Below are positions 1-8,004 of a stretch of DNA of 64,000 bases, one piece after another. The stretch lies in assembly GCF_016745095.1 (NCBI RefSeq), contig NZ_CP067087.1, positions 1,662,501 to 1,726,500 of the forward strand, read 5' to 3'. The stretch's first letter is position 1. Every line of letters begins with the position of its first letter. Under the pieces are notes generated by a model. That model made no database searches. It was not told where the DNA came from and saw only the letters and a list, made by a program, of their open reading frames with translations. This DNA is from Croceicoccus sp. YJ47. GTDB taxonomy: Bacteria > Pseudomonadota > Alphaproteobacteria > Sphingomonadales > Sphingomonadaceae. A program made the position numbers and the translations under genes.

Positions 1-159
1 GGTGCCGGGAAGGCCCACCACCACGCCATATCCGGTGAGCTGGTTGGGACGCACGCCCTGAAACTCGCCGAGATCGCGCACGCGTTCCGCATGCGCGGGA
101 ACCGTTGCGACCATGCCCAAACAGGCGGCCATCATGGCGAGAAGGAATTTGCGGAACAT
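1..159 (-). CDS. flgI: Flagellar P-ring protein FlgI (N-terminal part, cut by window edge)
   Basis: Only the first 53 codons are present. They read as a cleavable signal peptide ([20 protein letters not shown], then PAHA) followed by [20 protein letters not shown] and GVVVGLPGT, the conserved start of mature FlgI. FlgI builds the periplasmic P ring around the flagellar rod. The gene lies 20 bp downstream of flgH on the same strand, the usual flgH-flgI order. The rest lies outside the window, so whether it is intact cannot be judged. Confidence 0.93.
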   Translation of the reverse strand, partial: MFRKFLLAMMAACLGMVATVPAHAERVRDLGEFQGVRPNQLTGYGVVVGLPGT

Positions 160-179
160 CACGGGCACTTTCTCAAGGG

Positions 180-839
180 TCAAAACGGGCTGATGAGGCC
201 GAAGAAACGGCTGAGCCAGCCGGGGCGGCTCGCCTGCTGCACCGCGCCGTCGCCGGCGTAGATGATCCGCGCATCGGCGACGGCGGTCGACGGAATCTGA
301 TTGTTGTAATCGATGTCGACGAGCCGGATGATGCCGGAAAACTGCACCCATTCGGTCCCCTGGCTCAGCAACATCTGTCGTTCTCCCTTGATCAGCGCGG
401 TGCCATTGGGCCGCACCTCCGCGATGGTGACGGCGATCGCGCCGCTCAGCGCAGAACCCTGCGCCGCGTCGCCCCGGCCATTGAACGACGATTGGGCCGC
501 GGCCTTAAGAGCCTCTGGGTTGAGGAAATCGAGCGGGCCGGATGCGGGCGGAGTGATCGACGCGCTGCCGTTGCGCTGCGTGCGGGCATCGGCGTTCTTC
601 GTGGCGTCGATGAATTCCACGAGCAGCACGGTGACGGGATCGCCGACCCGCGCCGCCCGCGTGCCCGAATGCAGCCCGGCATAGCCGTCCGCCACGTGAA
701 AGATCGCCCCGTCGCGCGGTGCATAGACCGGCGGGGGCGCGGGCAGGGCGGCCTGATAACCGGGCTGCGGCTGCGTCGTGGCGCAGGCCGACAGCGTGAG
801 CGCCACGATACCGAGCGAGAGGGGGGCGAGGGTACGCAT
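180..839 (-). CDS. flgH: Flagellar L-ring lipoprotein FlgH
   Basis: 219 residues. The start has a short hydrophobic signal with a lipobox (LSAC near residue 19), as expected for the outer-membrane lipoprotein that forms the L ring. Central text such as [11 protein letters not shown] and the C-terminal run [20 protein letters not shown], then TAVADARI, is typical of FlgH. The ATG at 839 overlaps the flgG stop (TGATG); a GTG one codon upstream is possible but less likely. The product would sit at the outer membrane and act with FlgI as a bushing for the rod. Confidence 0.95.
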   Translation of the reverse strand: MRTLAPLSLGIVALTLSACATTQPQPGYQAALPAPPPVYAPRDGAIFHVADGYAGLHSGTRAARVGDPVTVLLVEFIDATKNADARTQRNGSASITPPASGPLDFLNPEALKAAAQSSFNGRGDAAQGSALSGAIAVTIAEVRPNGTALIKGERQMLLSQGTEWVQFSGIIRLVDIDYNNQIPSTAVADARIIYAGDGAVQQASRPGWLSRFFGLISPF

Positions 840-1627
840 CACAGCGTCTGGTTCGCGTTGCGCAGCATTTCGTCGACGGCGCTGACCATCTTGGAATTGA
901 TTTCGTAGGCCCGCTGCGCCTCGATCATCTCGACCAGCTCCTCGACGACGTTCACATTGCTCGATTCCAGCATGCCCTGGCGGATGGCGCCGCGGCCTTC
1001 CTGTCCGGCGACGCCCTGCTGCGGGTCGCCGCTCGCCGCGGTGGCGCGCAGCAAATTGTTGCCCATGGCCTGCAATCCGTTGGGATTGACGAAGCTGGTG
1101 ACGGTGATCTGCCCCAGCTGCACCGGCGCCGCGTCGTCGGCGAGCACTGCGGAGACCGAGCCGTCTTCGGCGATGGAGATGGATTGCGCGCCTTCGGGAA
1201 TGTCGATGCCGGGCTGCACCGGATAGCCGTGCGAGGTGACGAGTTGCCCCTCGCCCGACAGGGTGAAATTGCCCGCGCGGGTGTAGCCGGTCGTGCCGTC
1301 GGGCATCTCGATTTCAAAGAAGCCATCGCCGTTGAGCGCCACGTCGAGGGCATTGCCCGTGCCGTTGAGCGTGCCCTGCGAGTTGATCCGGCTGGTCCCC
1401 TGGATCGCGACGCCGGTGCCGAGGTTGATGCCGACCGCATAGGCGGTGTTCTCGCCCGATTGCTGACCGGCGACGCGGGCATCCTGATAGGCGAGCGTGG
1501 CGAAATCGGCGCGGTCGCGCTTGAACCCGGTGGTGCCGATATTGGCGAGGTTGTTGGCGATGACGCGCATGCGGGCGTCCTGCGCCTCAAGCCCGGTGCG
1601 GGCGACGTGGAGAGCGGAAACGGGCAT
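839..1627 (-). CDS. flgG: Flagellar distal rod protein FlgG
   Basis: 262 residues, the normal FlgG length. The N-terminal rod motif (RVIANNLANIGTTGFKRDRA), the central ALNGDGFFEIEMPDGTTGYT and the C-terminal SSNVNVVEELVEMIEAQRAY are the three conserved blocks of FlgG. FlgG forms the distal rod that crosses the periplasm inside the P and L rings. The gene is intact, unlike flgF just upstream, and it is translationally coupled to flgH. Confidence 0.97.
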   Translation of the reverse strand: MPVSALHVARTGLEAQDARMRVIANNLANIGTTGFKRDRADFATLAYQDARVAGQQSGENTAYAVGINLGTGVAIQGTSRINSQGTLNGTGNALDVALNGDGFFEIEMPDGTTGYTRAGNFTLSGEGQLVTSHGYPVQPGIDIPEGAQSISIAEDGSVSAVLADDAAPVQLGQITVTSFVNPNGLQAMGNNLLRATAASGDPQQGVAGQEGRGAIRQGMLESSNVNVVEELVEMIEAQRAYEINSKMVSAVDEMLRNANQTL

Positions 1628-1659
1628 GGATTATACTCCTTGGCAAATGCGCGCGCGGA

Positions 1660-2399
1660 TCAGCGCAGCGACATCAGGCGGGCGGTGGACTGGTCCAGCT
1701 CGCTCGCGGTGGAAAACAGTTTGGACCGGCGATCGAAGCTGCGCTGCGCCTCGATGATGTCGACCAGCACCTGCGAGGGATCGACATTGCTCTGCTCCAG
1801 CGCGCCGGTCAGCAGTTCTGCGGTCGGGTCGGCCGGCAGCACGCCGCCGCCCACGACCCGCATGAACCCGTCGAGATCCTTCTCGATCCGGCTGCCGACG
1901 GGATTGGCGAGCTTGATGCGGCCGATATCCTCGGGGGTTCCTCGGGCTGTGCCGGGTCGGCGGCGCGGACGGTGCCGTCGTCGCTGATCGTGACGATGCG
2001 GCCCGGGGGCACGGTGATCGGTCCGGCCTCGCCCATGACGGGGCGGCGGTCGCCATTCTGCAACACGCCGCCCACGCCCACGGACAGATCGCCGCGGCGC
2101 GAATAGACCTCTGCCCCGTCGGCGGCCTGCAAGGTGATGAGCGCCTCGCCCGACACCGCCACGTCGAGTGGCTGGCTGCTCCGCACGATCTCGCCCGCCG
2201 TCATGTCGGCGCCGCGCACCGTGCCCTGCGTCTGCGCGCGTGCTTCGAGTGCCGGACCCTTCAGCGTCTTGGTCTGGACGGCGAAGGTTTCGGCGCGAAA
2301 GCCCGGCGTCTGCGCATTGGCGAGATTGCTGGCGACGGCGCGTTGACGCACCATGGCCGAATCCATGCCGGTGAGCGCGGTGTAGATCATGCGGTCCAT
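1660..2399 (-). pseudogene. flgF: Flagellar proximal rod protein FlgF, frameshifted as read
   Basis: The first frame gives MDRMIYTALTGMDSAMVRQR and further FlgF text up to about 1938. The C-terminal block (GALEQSNVDPSQVLVDIIEA, then QRSFDRRSKL) continues in another frame to a stop at 1660. The total length is one base short of a multiple of three. Adding one base to the five-base G run near 1933-1937 joins the frames as EEPPEDIGRIKLANPVGSR. All FlgF blocks are otherwise present. Either the gene has recently lost one base or the assembly dropped a homopolymer base. FlgF is part of the proximal rod; if the deletion is real the flagellum should not assemble. A start at 2390 (MIYTALTG) is also possible. 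Confidence 0.88.
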
Positions 2400-2404
2400 G
2401 GGTC

Positions 2405-3220
2405 TTAGCTCCGCAGGTTCAGGATCGTCTGCGAAAGCTGCGTCGCGGTATCGACCGCCTTCGCATTGGCCTGGAAGTTGCGCTGTGCGGTGATGAGACC
2501 GACCATTTCCTCGGCCAGATCGACGTTCGACCGTTCCAGGGCGCCCGACAGCACATTGCCGTAACGCCCGATCCCCGGCATGCCATAGGTCGGATCGCCC
2601 GAAAGGCCGGTCGATTCCCACTGCGAATTGCCGAGCTGGCGCAGGCCCGTCGGCGCGATGAAGCTGACGAGTGCGACGCGGCCGACCGGTTCGATCGAAC
2701 CATCGACATAGGACGCGGTCAGAACGCCGTTCTTGCCGATCGAGATGCCCGACAGTTCGGCGCCGGCGCCGTTCGCCTGCGGGATTTGGGCGTCGATGGT
2801 GGTGGTCGTGTCGATGACGTCGCCATTGGCATCGACCGCGTAAAGCTGCAGCCGGTTGTTGAAGCCGTCATGCATGAAACCCTGCCCGTCGACGGCAAAG
2901 GCGCCATTGCGGGTAAAGGCGGTCTTGTTGTTTTCGGCGCCGCGAATGGCAAAGAAACCGTCGCCGTTGATGGCAAGGTCGGTGGTCGCGCCGGTCTGTT
3001 CGGTGGCGCCCAGCTTGAAGTTCTGCTTGATCGAGCTGACCTGCGCGCCAATGCCGACGGTGAGGCGCGGGTCCGCGCTCCGGCCGCCTGCGACGAGGTC
3101 GGAAAATTCGGTATCGCTTTTCTTGAAGCCGGTCGTCTCGGCATTGGCGATGTTGTGCGCGATCACGCCAAGATCGGTCTGCGCATTTCGAAGGCCGCTC
3201 AGCGAGGTGTAGAAGGACAT
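2405..3220 (-). CDS. flgE: Flagellar hook protein FlgE (short form)
   Basis: 271 residues. The N terminus (MSFYTSLSGLRNAQTDLGVI, then AHNIANAETTGFKKS) and the C terminus (ERSNVDLAEEMVGLITAQRN, then FQANAKAVDTATQLSQTILN) match FlgE, and the gene sits between flgD and flgF. Classical FlgE is around 400 residues or more, because outer domains are inserted between the core helices; little is left of these here. The rod protein FlgG is similar in size, so the hook assignment rests on gene order and the MSFYTSLSGL start. Confidence 0.85.
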   Translation of the reverse strand: MSFYTSLSGLRNAQTDLGVIAHNIANAETTGFKKSDTEFSDLVAGGRSADPRLTVGIGAQVSSIKQNFKLGATEQTGATTDLAINGDGFFAIRGAENNKTAFTRNGAFAVDGQGFMHDGFNNRLQLYAVDANGDVIDTTTTIDAQIPQANGAGAELSGISIGKNGVLTASYVDGSIEPVGRVALVSFIAPTGLRQLGNSQWESTGLSGDPTYGMPGIGRYGNVLSGALERSNVDLAEEMVGLITAQRNFQANAKAVDTATQLSQTILNLRS

Positions 3221-3246
3221 CGGTTATTCTCCGCTTGGTAAAAGGG

Positions 3247-3534
3247 TCAGGACGCCGCGGTCTGCGCCGCGATCAGCGCATCCAGCTTGCCGGAAATGTC
3301 CGACAGGCGTTCGTTGGTTTCATTGGTGCCGGCGAGGCTGGAAAACTGGGCCATCTGGGCCAGCATGTCCTTGTTGTCGGCGGGATCGGTGGGGTCCTGC
3401 TGCTGCAGCTGTGTCATGAGCAGGCGCAGGAAATCGGCATGGCCGAGCTGTGCGAAACCGCCGCCGGCCGGCGAGGTGGTCGCCGCGCTGACATTATTGG
3501 CGGCGGTCAACTGATTCAGGCTGGTTACGGTCAT
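3247..3534 (-). CDS. flgD: Flagellar hook-capping protein FlgD (minimal, N-terminal domain only)
   Basis: 95 residues. The segment [20 protein letters not shown], then [20 protein letters not shown], is the diagnostic FlgD N-terminal domain that anchors the hook scaffold. The tudor-like and Fn3-like C-terminal domains of the roughly 230-residue enteric protein are absent. The stop is clean, and the gene overlaps flgC upstream by 4 bp. It probably still acts as the hook cap, paired with a hook protein that is also short. Confidence 0.9.
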   Translation of the reverse strand: MTVTSLNQLTAANNVSAATTSPAGGGFAQLGHADFLRLLMTQLQQQDPTDPADNKDMLAQMAQFSSLAGTNETNERLSDISGKLDALIAAQTAAS

Positions 3535-3935
3535 TTCATCCTCATCGTATCGATCATCAATTGCTTGGCGGTCTGCATCGCCTCGACCAGGTTCTGGTAC
3601 TGTCGGCTGCTTTCCATGATCTCGACCATCTCGGCCGTCTCATCGACGGAGCTGTCCCACACATCGCCGTTTTCGTCGGCCATCGGGTGACCGGGGTCGT
3701 GGCGGCGGATGGGGGTATCGTCGCTGCGGTAGACGCCGTTGACCTGCACGGTGGACAGGCCCGAGGCACGGTCGAGATTTTCGCTGAACACCGGGCGCAG
3801 CGGGCGGTAGGCGTCCTGCTCGCTCCCCGCGACGGCGCCGGCATTGGCAAGGTTGGACGCCGCGGCGTTCATGCGCACGAGCTGTGCCGACATGCCGCGT
3901 TGAACGACGGAAAACAGGTTGAGATTATCGGCCAT
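3531..3935 (-). CDS. flgC: Flagellar proximal rod protein FlgC
   Basis: 134 residues, the normal FlgC length. It contains [20 protein letters not shown] and [10 protein letters not shown] at the N terminus, then [14 protein letters not shown] and the C-terminal [20 protein letters not shown] typical of FlgC. Its ATG overlaps the flgB stop (TGATG) and its end overlaps the flgD start, so the group is translationally coupled. FlgC is a proximal rod subunit. Confidence 0.96.
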   Translation of the reverse strand: MADNLNLFSVVQRGMSAQLVRMNAAASNLANAGAVAGSEQDAYRPLRPVFSENLDRASGLSTVQVNGVYRSDDTPIRRHDPGHPMADENGDVWDSSVDETAEMVEIMESSRQYQNLVEAMQTAKQLMIDTMRMK

Positions 3936-4281
3936 CACTCGCCCTTCAATGCGCGGTTGACGGTGTTGACGCGCCCTTCGACGAAGGACAGCGTGGCCGA
4001 ATAGGCGACTGCGTTCTCGGCAAAGGCCATCTGCTCGTTGGCAAGCTCCACCGTGTTCCCGTCGAGCGAGGGCATCACCGGAATGCGGTACCGCGTGGCG
4101 CCGGCAATGGCGCGGCCGGTGTCGCTCCCCCTTCGCGCATGACGAGGGCGGTGGCGAAATCGATGTCCTTCGCCTTGTACCCCGGCGTCGCGGCATTGGC
4201 GATGTTGGAGGTCAGCATGCCAAGACGCTGCGAGCGCAGTTCGAGCGCGGCGCCGTGAATGCCGAAAAGACCTTCGCTCAT
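3935..4281 (-). pseudogene. flgB: Flagellar proximal rod protein FlgB, frameshifted as read
   Basis: The N-terminal frame reads [20 protein letters not shown] with [20 protein letters not shown], a clear FlgB start. From about 4127 the matching C terminus ([20 protein letters not shown], then GNTVELANEQMAFAENAVAY) lies in another frame down to the stop at 3935. The 347-bp span needs one more base; adding a G to the five-base run at 4127-4131 gives a 115-residue FlgB. It is the first gene of the flgB-I operon behind a sigma-54 promoter. It is either a genuine null mutation or a homopolymer assembly error like that in flgF. Confidence 0.88.
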
Positions 4282-4371
4282 GTGCGGGTGCCTTTCTGTG
4301 TGTTCGTGCCCATCGGACGTGTCCCTGATCGTGTGAATGCCGGATCGTATGACTGGCTGTGCCGGGGTATC

Positions 4372-4387
4372 AGCAAGGTGCGTGCCA
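4372..4387 (-). promoter_or_regulatory. Sigma-54 (-24/-12) promoter for the flgB-I operon
   Basis: On the minus strand this reads TGGCACGCACCTTGCT, a full match to the RpoN consensus TGGCACG-N4-TTGCT with correct GG/GC spacing. It lies about 90 bp upstream of the flgB start. RpoN control of hook and basal-body operons is well established in alphaproteobacteria, with a FlbD or FleQ-type activator. Confidence 0.9.
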
Positions 4388-4451
4388 GTTTTGCCCCGCG
4401 GCCCGATTTGCGGGGCGTTCGCGGCGGTGCCGGGCGGGCCGGACGCGGGGG

Positions 4452-4478
4452 CGGCAAGCGTTTGCCGCATCCGGCAAA
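4452..4478. promoter_or_regulatory. CGGCAA/TTTGCCG inverted repeats between flgB and motA
   Basis: TTTGCCG (4461-4467) and CGGCAAA (4472-4478) form a perfect 7-bp inverted repeat with a 4-bp spacer. A further CGGCAAG lies at 4452-4458, so the motif occurs three times in 27 bp. The block lies between the divergent flgB and motA genes, about 70 bp upstream of the sigma-54 site as flgB sees it. This is where an enhancer-binding activator would sit. The link to FlbD-type sites is an inference. Confidence 0.5.
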
Positions 4479-4546
4479 TGAACGCCGCGCCCTGAAAACG
4501 GCGAGCGTCCTGCCGTTCTTGCCGGGGAGAAGGAGAACCCCGTTCG

Positions 4547-5284
4547 ATGCCCGCATCCGTCCCATCCGATCCATCGCTCCCCGGTTCCGTGTCGGATGGC
4601 TGGCTGTCGCTCGCCGCGATGCCGGGCGAATTTGCGCTGTTCGACTGGAGCAGTGCGGCCATCGTCATCGGCGGGACGCTGCTGGCGACCGTGCTGCGGT
4701 CCGGGCGGGCGGATCTCGCCGCGACGGGACGGGCGCTGGCGGGGCTGCGCGCGCGGGCGTTTTCCTACGACGATGCGCGCGCGCAGGTCGCGCATGCGGT
4801 GGAGGATCTGCGCCATGACGGGCTCTATCGCCCCGGCGATCTGCCGCGCGACGATGCCGAAACGGCGGAGGCGCTCGACGCGCTGGTGACGACGCGCTCG
4901 CTCGATGCGCTCGGCGCGGTGCACGATGCCTCCGCGCGCAGGCGGCGCGTCCTTCGCAACGGGGCCTTGCGCGTGTTGCAGCAGGGGGCGGAGCTCGCGC
5001 CGGTGTTCGGCATGGCCGGCACGCTCGTCGCGCTCGCGCAGGTGCCGCAGGGGGGTTATGTCGCGGGCGCCATGGCGGGCGCGGTGGCGCGCGCGGTCCT
5101 GACCACGCTTTACGGCCTGCTGCTGGCGCATCTCGTGCTGATGCCGCTTGCCCGCTATATCGAGCGGCGGGGCAAGCGGGAGGACGAGGATCGCGACCGG
5201 CTGGTCCACTGGTTGAGCGAGCAGCTCGCCGAGGCCGTCCCGCACGAAGAGCTGACGCGTCCGGTCGAGCGCGAGGCGGCATGA
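4547..5284 (+). CDS. motA: MotA/ExbB-family flagellar stator protein
   Basis: 245 residues. A hydrophobic segment follows [20 protein letters not shown], and two more membrane segments surround [20 protein letters not shown] and [20 protein letters not shown], the MotA/TolQ/ExbB core. A cytoplasmic acidic/basic tail follows. The start overlaps no other gene, and GAGAAGGAGAA precedes the ATG by a short spacer. The stop overlaps the MotB-like gene (ATGA), so the two should be made together as a proton- or sodium-driven stator in the inner membrane. Confidence 0.85.
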   Translation: MPASVPSDPSLPGSVSDGWLSLAAMPGEFALFDWSSAAIVIGGTLLATVLRSGRADLAATGRALAGLRARAFSYDDARAQVAHAVEDLRHDGLYRPGDLPRDDAETAEALDALVTTRSLDALGAVHDASARRRRVLRNGALRVLQQGAELAPVFGMAGTLVALAQVPQGGYVAGAMAGAVARAVLTTLYGLLLAHLVLMPLARYIERRGKREDEDRDRLVHWLSEQLAEAVPHEELTRPVEREAA

Positions 5285-5745
5285 GCGGCATCGGCAAAAG
5301 CTGGCAGGTGATGCTCGCCGATCTGGCGATGATCCTGTTCCTGGTCGCGGCATCCGCCGTGCCGGCGCGCGACATCCTGCCCGCCGCCGTCGTTCTGGCC
5401 GAGCCTGCCGTCGCGGGCGAGCCGAGCGCCGTGTTCCGCGACAACGGGGAGGACGAACGCTTTGCCCGCTGGCTCGACAGCCGGTCGGCGGACGCGCGCG
5501 AAACGCTGACCATACGGGGCGGACCGCGGGAGGGGCGCTATGATGCCGCACTGGCGCGGGCGGCGGCGCTCGTCGCCATTGCCGCGGCGCGGGGCGTGGC
5601 GACGCGCATCGTGCTGGAACCCGAAAGCGGGGACGCGGTGGTCGCCGTGTTCGCGTTCGACCGGCGCGGGGCGGCATTGCCGGGACCGGTCATGACAGGC
5701 AACAAGGAACTCGCGGTATCGCTCAATACGCCGCTTGGCACATAG
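5281..5745 (+). CDS. Short MotB-like stator partner without a clear peptidoglycan-binding domain
   Basis: 154 residues. The N terminus has WQVMLADLAMILFLVAASAV, a single membrane segment whose Asp (residue 14) matches the ion-carrying Asp of MotB (its W..AYAD...FFLV motif). MotB normally continues with a linker and an OmpA-type domain to about 300 residues. Only about 120 residues follow here; YDAALARAAALVAIAAARGV and ATRIVLEP faintly recall one OmpA helix and strand. The 4-bp overlap with motA supports a stator role. It could be an ExbD/TolR-like protein instead. Confidence 0.7.
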   Translation: MSGIGKSWQVMLADLAMILFLVAASAVPARDILPAAVVLAEPAVAGEPSAVFRDNGEDERFARWLDSRSADARETLTIRGGPREGRYDAALARAAALVAIAAARGVATRIVLEPESGDAVVAVFAFDRRGAALPGPVMTGNKELAVSLNTPLGT

Positions 5746-5789
5746 CTTGCATTGAATCGCGCATGACACGCGTTTCAAGAGGCAGACCC

Positions 5790-6302
5790 ATGACATTTCA
5801 CACCGCCGCCATGCTGGCCGCGACGCTGGCGCTGGCCGCGCCGGGTGCGGCGCTGGCGCAGGCGTTCACGGATCCCGCGGCGATCGACGCCGCCGTCGCC
5901 GGCTTTACCGGCGCATCCATTGGCGAACCGCGCGGCGCACGCGGGCCGGTCGACCGACGCCTGAAACTCGCGCGCTGCGGCGTTCCGCTCGCCCTGGAAT
6001 GGCATGGCCGCCGGCAGGATACGGTGCGCGTGGCCTGTCCGGATGCCGGGTGGCACGTGTTCGTCGCCGTCGATCCGGTCCGCTCCACCGCGGCCAAGGT
6101 CGCCGCCGCCCCGGTGGTAAAGCGCGGCGACCGCGTGACCGTGATGGTGCGCGGACGCGGCTTTACCGTGTCGCAGGGGGGCGAGGCGACCGCCAATGGC
6201 GCCGCCGGCGAATGGATCACGGTGCGCATGGACGGTTCGCGCGAAGAGGTGCAGGCCCGCGTCGAGCGCGCCGGAACGCTCGTCATTCCGGCGCTGTCCT
6301 GA
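5790..6302 (+). CDS. flgA: Flagellar basal-body P-ring formation protein FlgA
   Basis: 170 residues. A signal peptide (MTFHTAAMLAATLALAAPGA, then ALAQ) is followed by a SAF-type fold including APVVKRGDRVTVMVRGRGFT and the C-terminal GEWITVRMDGSREEVQARVE, characteristic of FlgA. FlgA is the periplasmic chaperone for FlgI. The start at 5790 is chosen because AAGAGGCAG lies just upstream and the signal peptide begins there; an ATG at 5763 in the same frame would add nine hydrophilic residues. Confidence 0.92.
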   Translation: MTFHTAAMLAATLALAAPGAALAQAFTDPAAIDAAVAGFTGASIGEPRGARGPVDRRLKLARCGVPLALEWHGRRQDTVRVACPDAGWHVFVAVDPVRSTAAKVAAAPVVKRGDRVTVMVRGRGFTVSQGGEATANGAAGEWITVRMDGSREEVQARVERAGTLVIPALS

Positions 6303-6390
6303 GATTATGAAAAATCGGTGGGGGCGCGATTAATAAAATCGCCCGCGCGCCGTTCTGAACCACGAACGCATGATCCATAGGAGACCTCTT

Positions 6391-6690
6391 GTGTCACCCT
6401 TCGATATTTCCGCCGTCAATTCCTCTGCCCGCACTGGTGCGGTGTCGGCGCGCGACATGGGCCAGACCTCGGTTTCTGCGCAAGCGGACGTGGCACGGTC
6501 CCTGCCCCAGGGGCGCAACGATGCGGTTCGCGTCGAGACCAGCGCGACCCCGACGACCGGTGCGCCCTTCGATGCCGACCGGGTTTCGATCATTCGCAAC
6601 GCGCTGCGCGACGGAACCTACCCGATCCAGCCGGCCAAGATCGCCGACGCGATGATCGCGGGGCGCCTTTTGTTGAGCATCCCGCAATGA
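6391..6690 (+). CDS. flgM: Anti-sigma-28 factor FlgM
   Basis: 99 residues from a GTG start at 6391. That start is preferred over the ATG at 6370 because TAGGAGA lies about seven bases upstream of the GTG. The C-terminal half (FDADRVSIIRNALRDGTYPI, then QPAKIADAMIAGRLL) is the conserved FlgM segment that binds FliA. FlgM holds sigma-28 inactive until the hook is complete. It overlaps flgN by 4 bp. Confidence 0.88.
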   Translation: MSPFDISAVNSSARTGAVSARDMGQTSVSAQADVARSLPQGRNDAVRVETSATPTTGAPFDADRVSIIRNALRDGTYPIQPAKIADAMIAGRLLLSIPQ

Positions 6691-7013
6691 GCAGGCGCGT
6701 GAAACCCGCGCCACGGCCGAACGGACCCGAGGCGGCATTGCGGCAAATGATTGCCGTTCTGCACAAGGAGCGGCAGGCGCTTGCCGATCTCGACCTCAAC
6801 GGACTGGTCGGCTCGGCGGAAGAGAAGCAGTCGCTGTGCAGCGCGCTTGATCGCATCACGCCCGCCACCCTGCCCGAAGAATGCCGCAGCCTGGCGGAAT
6901 CGGCGCGCCAGATGAACGAGGTCAACCGCAGGATCCGCAACCTTCTGGCGGCGAATGTCGCGATGCGCCTCGAAATGATCGGCGGCACGAGCGGGCTTTA
7001 CCGGCCGCGCTGA
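6687..7013 (+). CDS. flgN: FlgN-family flagellar export chaperone
   Basis: 108 residues, mostly helical: an N-terminal helix (AALRQMIAVLHKERQALADL) with DLNGLVGSAEEKQSLCSALD, then RQMNEVNRRIRNLLAANVAM. This layout and its place directly after flgM (ATGA overlap) are typical of FlgN, the chaperone for the hook-junction proteins FlgK and FlgL. Sequence identity among FlgN proteins is low, so the call relies on context as well as pattern. Confidence 0.82.
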   Translation: MSRRVKPAPRPNGPEAALRQMIAVLHKERQALADLDLNGLVGSAEEKQSLCSALDRITPATLPEECRSLAESARQMNEVNRRIRNLLAANVAMRLEMIGGTSGLYRPR

Positions 7014-7039
7014 TAATCTTGCGCGGACAGGCGCGCATC

Positions 7040-7055
7040 TGGCACGGCTCTTGCT
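7040..7055 (+). promoter_or_regulatory. Sigma-54 (-24/-12) promoter upstream of the transglycosylase-flhA-fliA genes
   Basis: Reads TGGCACGGCTCTTGCT, a match to the RpoN consensus with correct spacing. It starts 54 bp before the ATG at 7094. Between promoter and gene, CCTCGAAGACAGTCTTCGAGG (7064 to about 7084) is a near-perfect inverted repeat in the expected 5' leader. It probably drives the lytic transglycosylase and the coupled flhA and fliA genes. Confidence 0.9.
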
Positions 7056-7093
7056 GAAACAATCCTCGAAGACAGTCTTCGAGGATTTCGCAT

Positions 7094-8002
7094 ATGAGCG
7101 GTCAGAACCCAATCGCGCTATCGCCGGTCGCCATGCCCGGCATCCCGGCCGATCGCACCCGCGCCGCCATTGCCGGTGCGGCGCAGGCCACCGGCACCGA
7201 TTTCCACTTCATGATGGCGCAGGCCCGTATCGAATCGGGGCTCAATCCCTCCGCCCGCGCGCGGACATCCTCGGCCACCGGCCTCTATCAATTCATCGAC
7301 AGCACCTGGCTCGCCACGCTCGACCGGCATGGGGAGGCGCTGGGGTATGGCGCCGCCGCGCGCGCCATCGCAATGCGCGGCGGGCGCGCGGTCGTCACCG
7401 ACCCTGCGCAGCATGCCGCGATCATGGCGCTGCGCTACGATCCGCAGGCGAATGCGCTGATGGCCGGCGCGCTGGCCAATGACAATCGCGCGGCGCTGAC
7501 CCCGGTGCTGGGGCGGGAGCCGGATTCGGCGGAGCTGTATCTCGCCCATTTCCTGGGGGCGGGCGGGGCGTCGCGTTTCCTGACCGCGCTCAATGCGGCG
7601 CCGGAACAGTCCGCCGCCGCCGTAATGCCGCAGGCGGCCGGTGCCAATCGGGCGATCTTCTACGATGGCGGTCGGGCCCGTTCGCTCGGTGAAGTGATGG
7701 GCGTGATCCGGGGCAAGATGGAGCACGCGATGCGCGACGACGGCGCCGTGCCGCAATTTGCGCCGTTCGATCCGTCCGCTGCCGCCGGTCCGGGGCAACC
7801 CTGGCGGATGGAGGCGGCGCGCTGGGCAGCGGATCATCCCGCCCGCTCCGCGCAAACGCCTGCACCGATGGCGGCGCCCGCGCATCATGCCGCGCCGGTA
7901 TCCGACATGCTGCGCACCAATTTCGCGCTCGACGCCAATGACGGACCGGGCGGTGCCCATGTGCGACGGGCCTATGCGCGCCTGCGGGCGGCGGGGCTTT
8001 GA
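7094..8002 (+). CDS. Flagellar lytic transglycosylase (SLT domain)
   Basis: 302 residues. The stretch FHFMMAQARIESGLNPSARA, then SSATGLYQFIDSTWLATLDR, is an SLT/GEWL lysozyme-fold catalytic region with the Glu in ARIESGLNP. There is no obvious signal peptide, so export may use the flagellar apparatus or another route. The C-terminal third is low-complexity and Ala/Pro-rich. It sits directly behind a sigma-54 promoter and immediately before flhA, so it probably opens peptidoglycan for the rod, the job done by the muramidase domain of FlgJ elsewhere. Confidence 0.85.
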   Translation: MSGQNPIALSPVAMPGIPADRTRAAIAGAAQATGTDFHFMMAQARIESGLNPSARARTSSATGLYQFIDSTWLATLDRHGEALGYGAAARAIAMRGGRAVVTDPAQHAAIMALRYDPQANALMAGALANDNRAALTPVLGREPDSAELYLAHFLGAGGASRFLTALNAAPEQSAAAVMPQAAGANRAIFYDGGRARSLGEVMGVIRGKMEHAMRDDGAVPQFAPFDPSAAAGPGQPWRMEAARWAADHPARSAQTPAPMAAPAHHAAPVSDMLRTNFALDANDGPGGAHVRRAYARLRAAGL

Positions 8003-8004
8003 CG

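Noticed and set aside
4453..4465. Sigma-54 promoter for motA in the CGGCAAGCGTTTGCC segment
   Set aside because: GG and GC are one base too close, and the segment is better explained as an inverted repeat.
6303..6390. Sigma-28 promoter before flgM
   Set aside because: TAAA and GCCG are present but the spacing is about 4 bp too short for the consensus.
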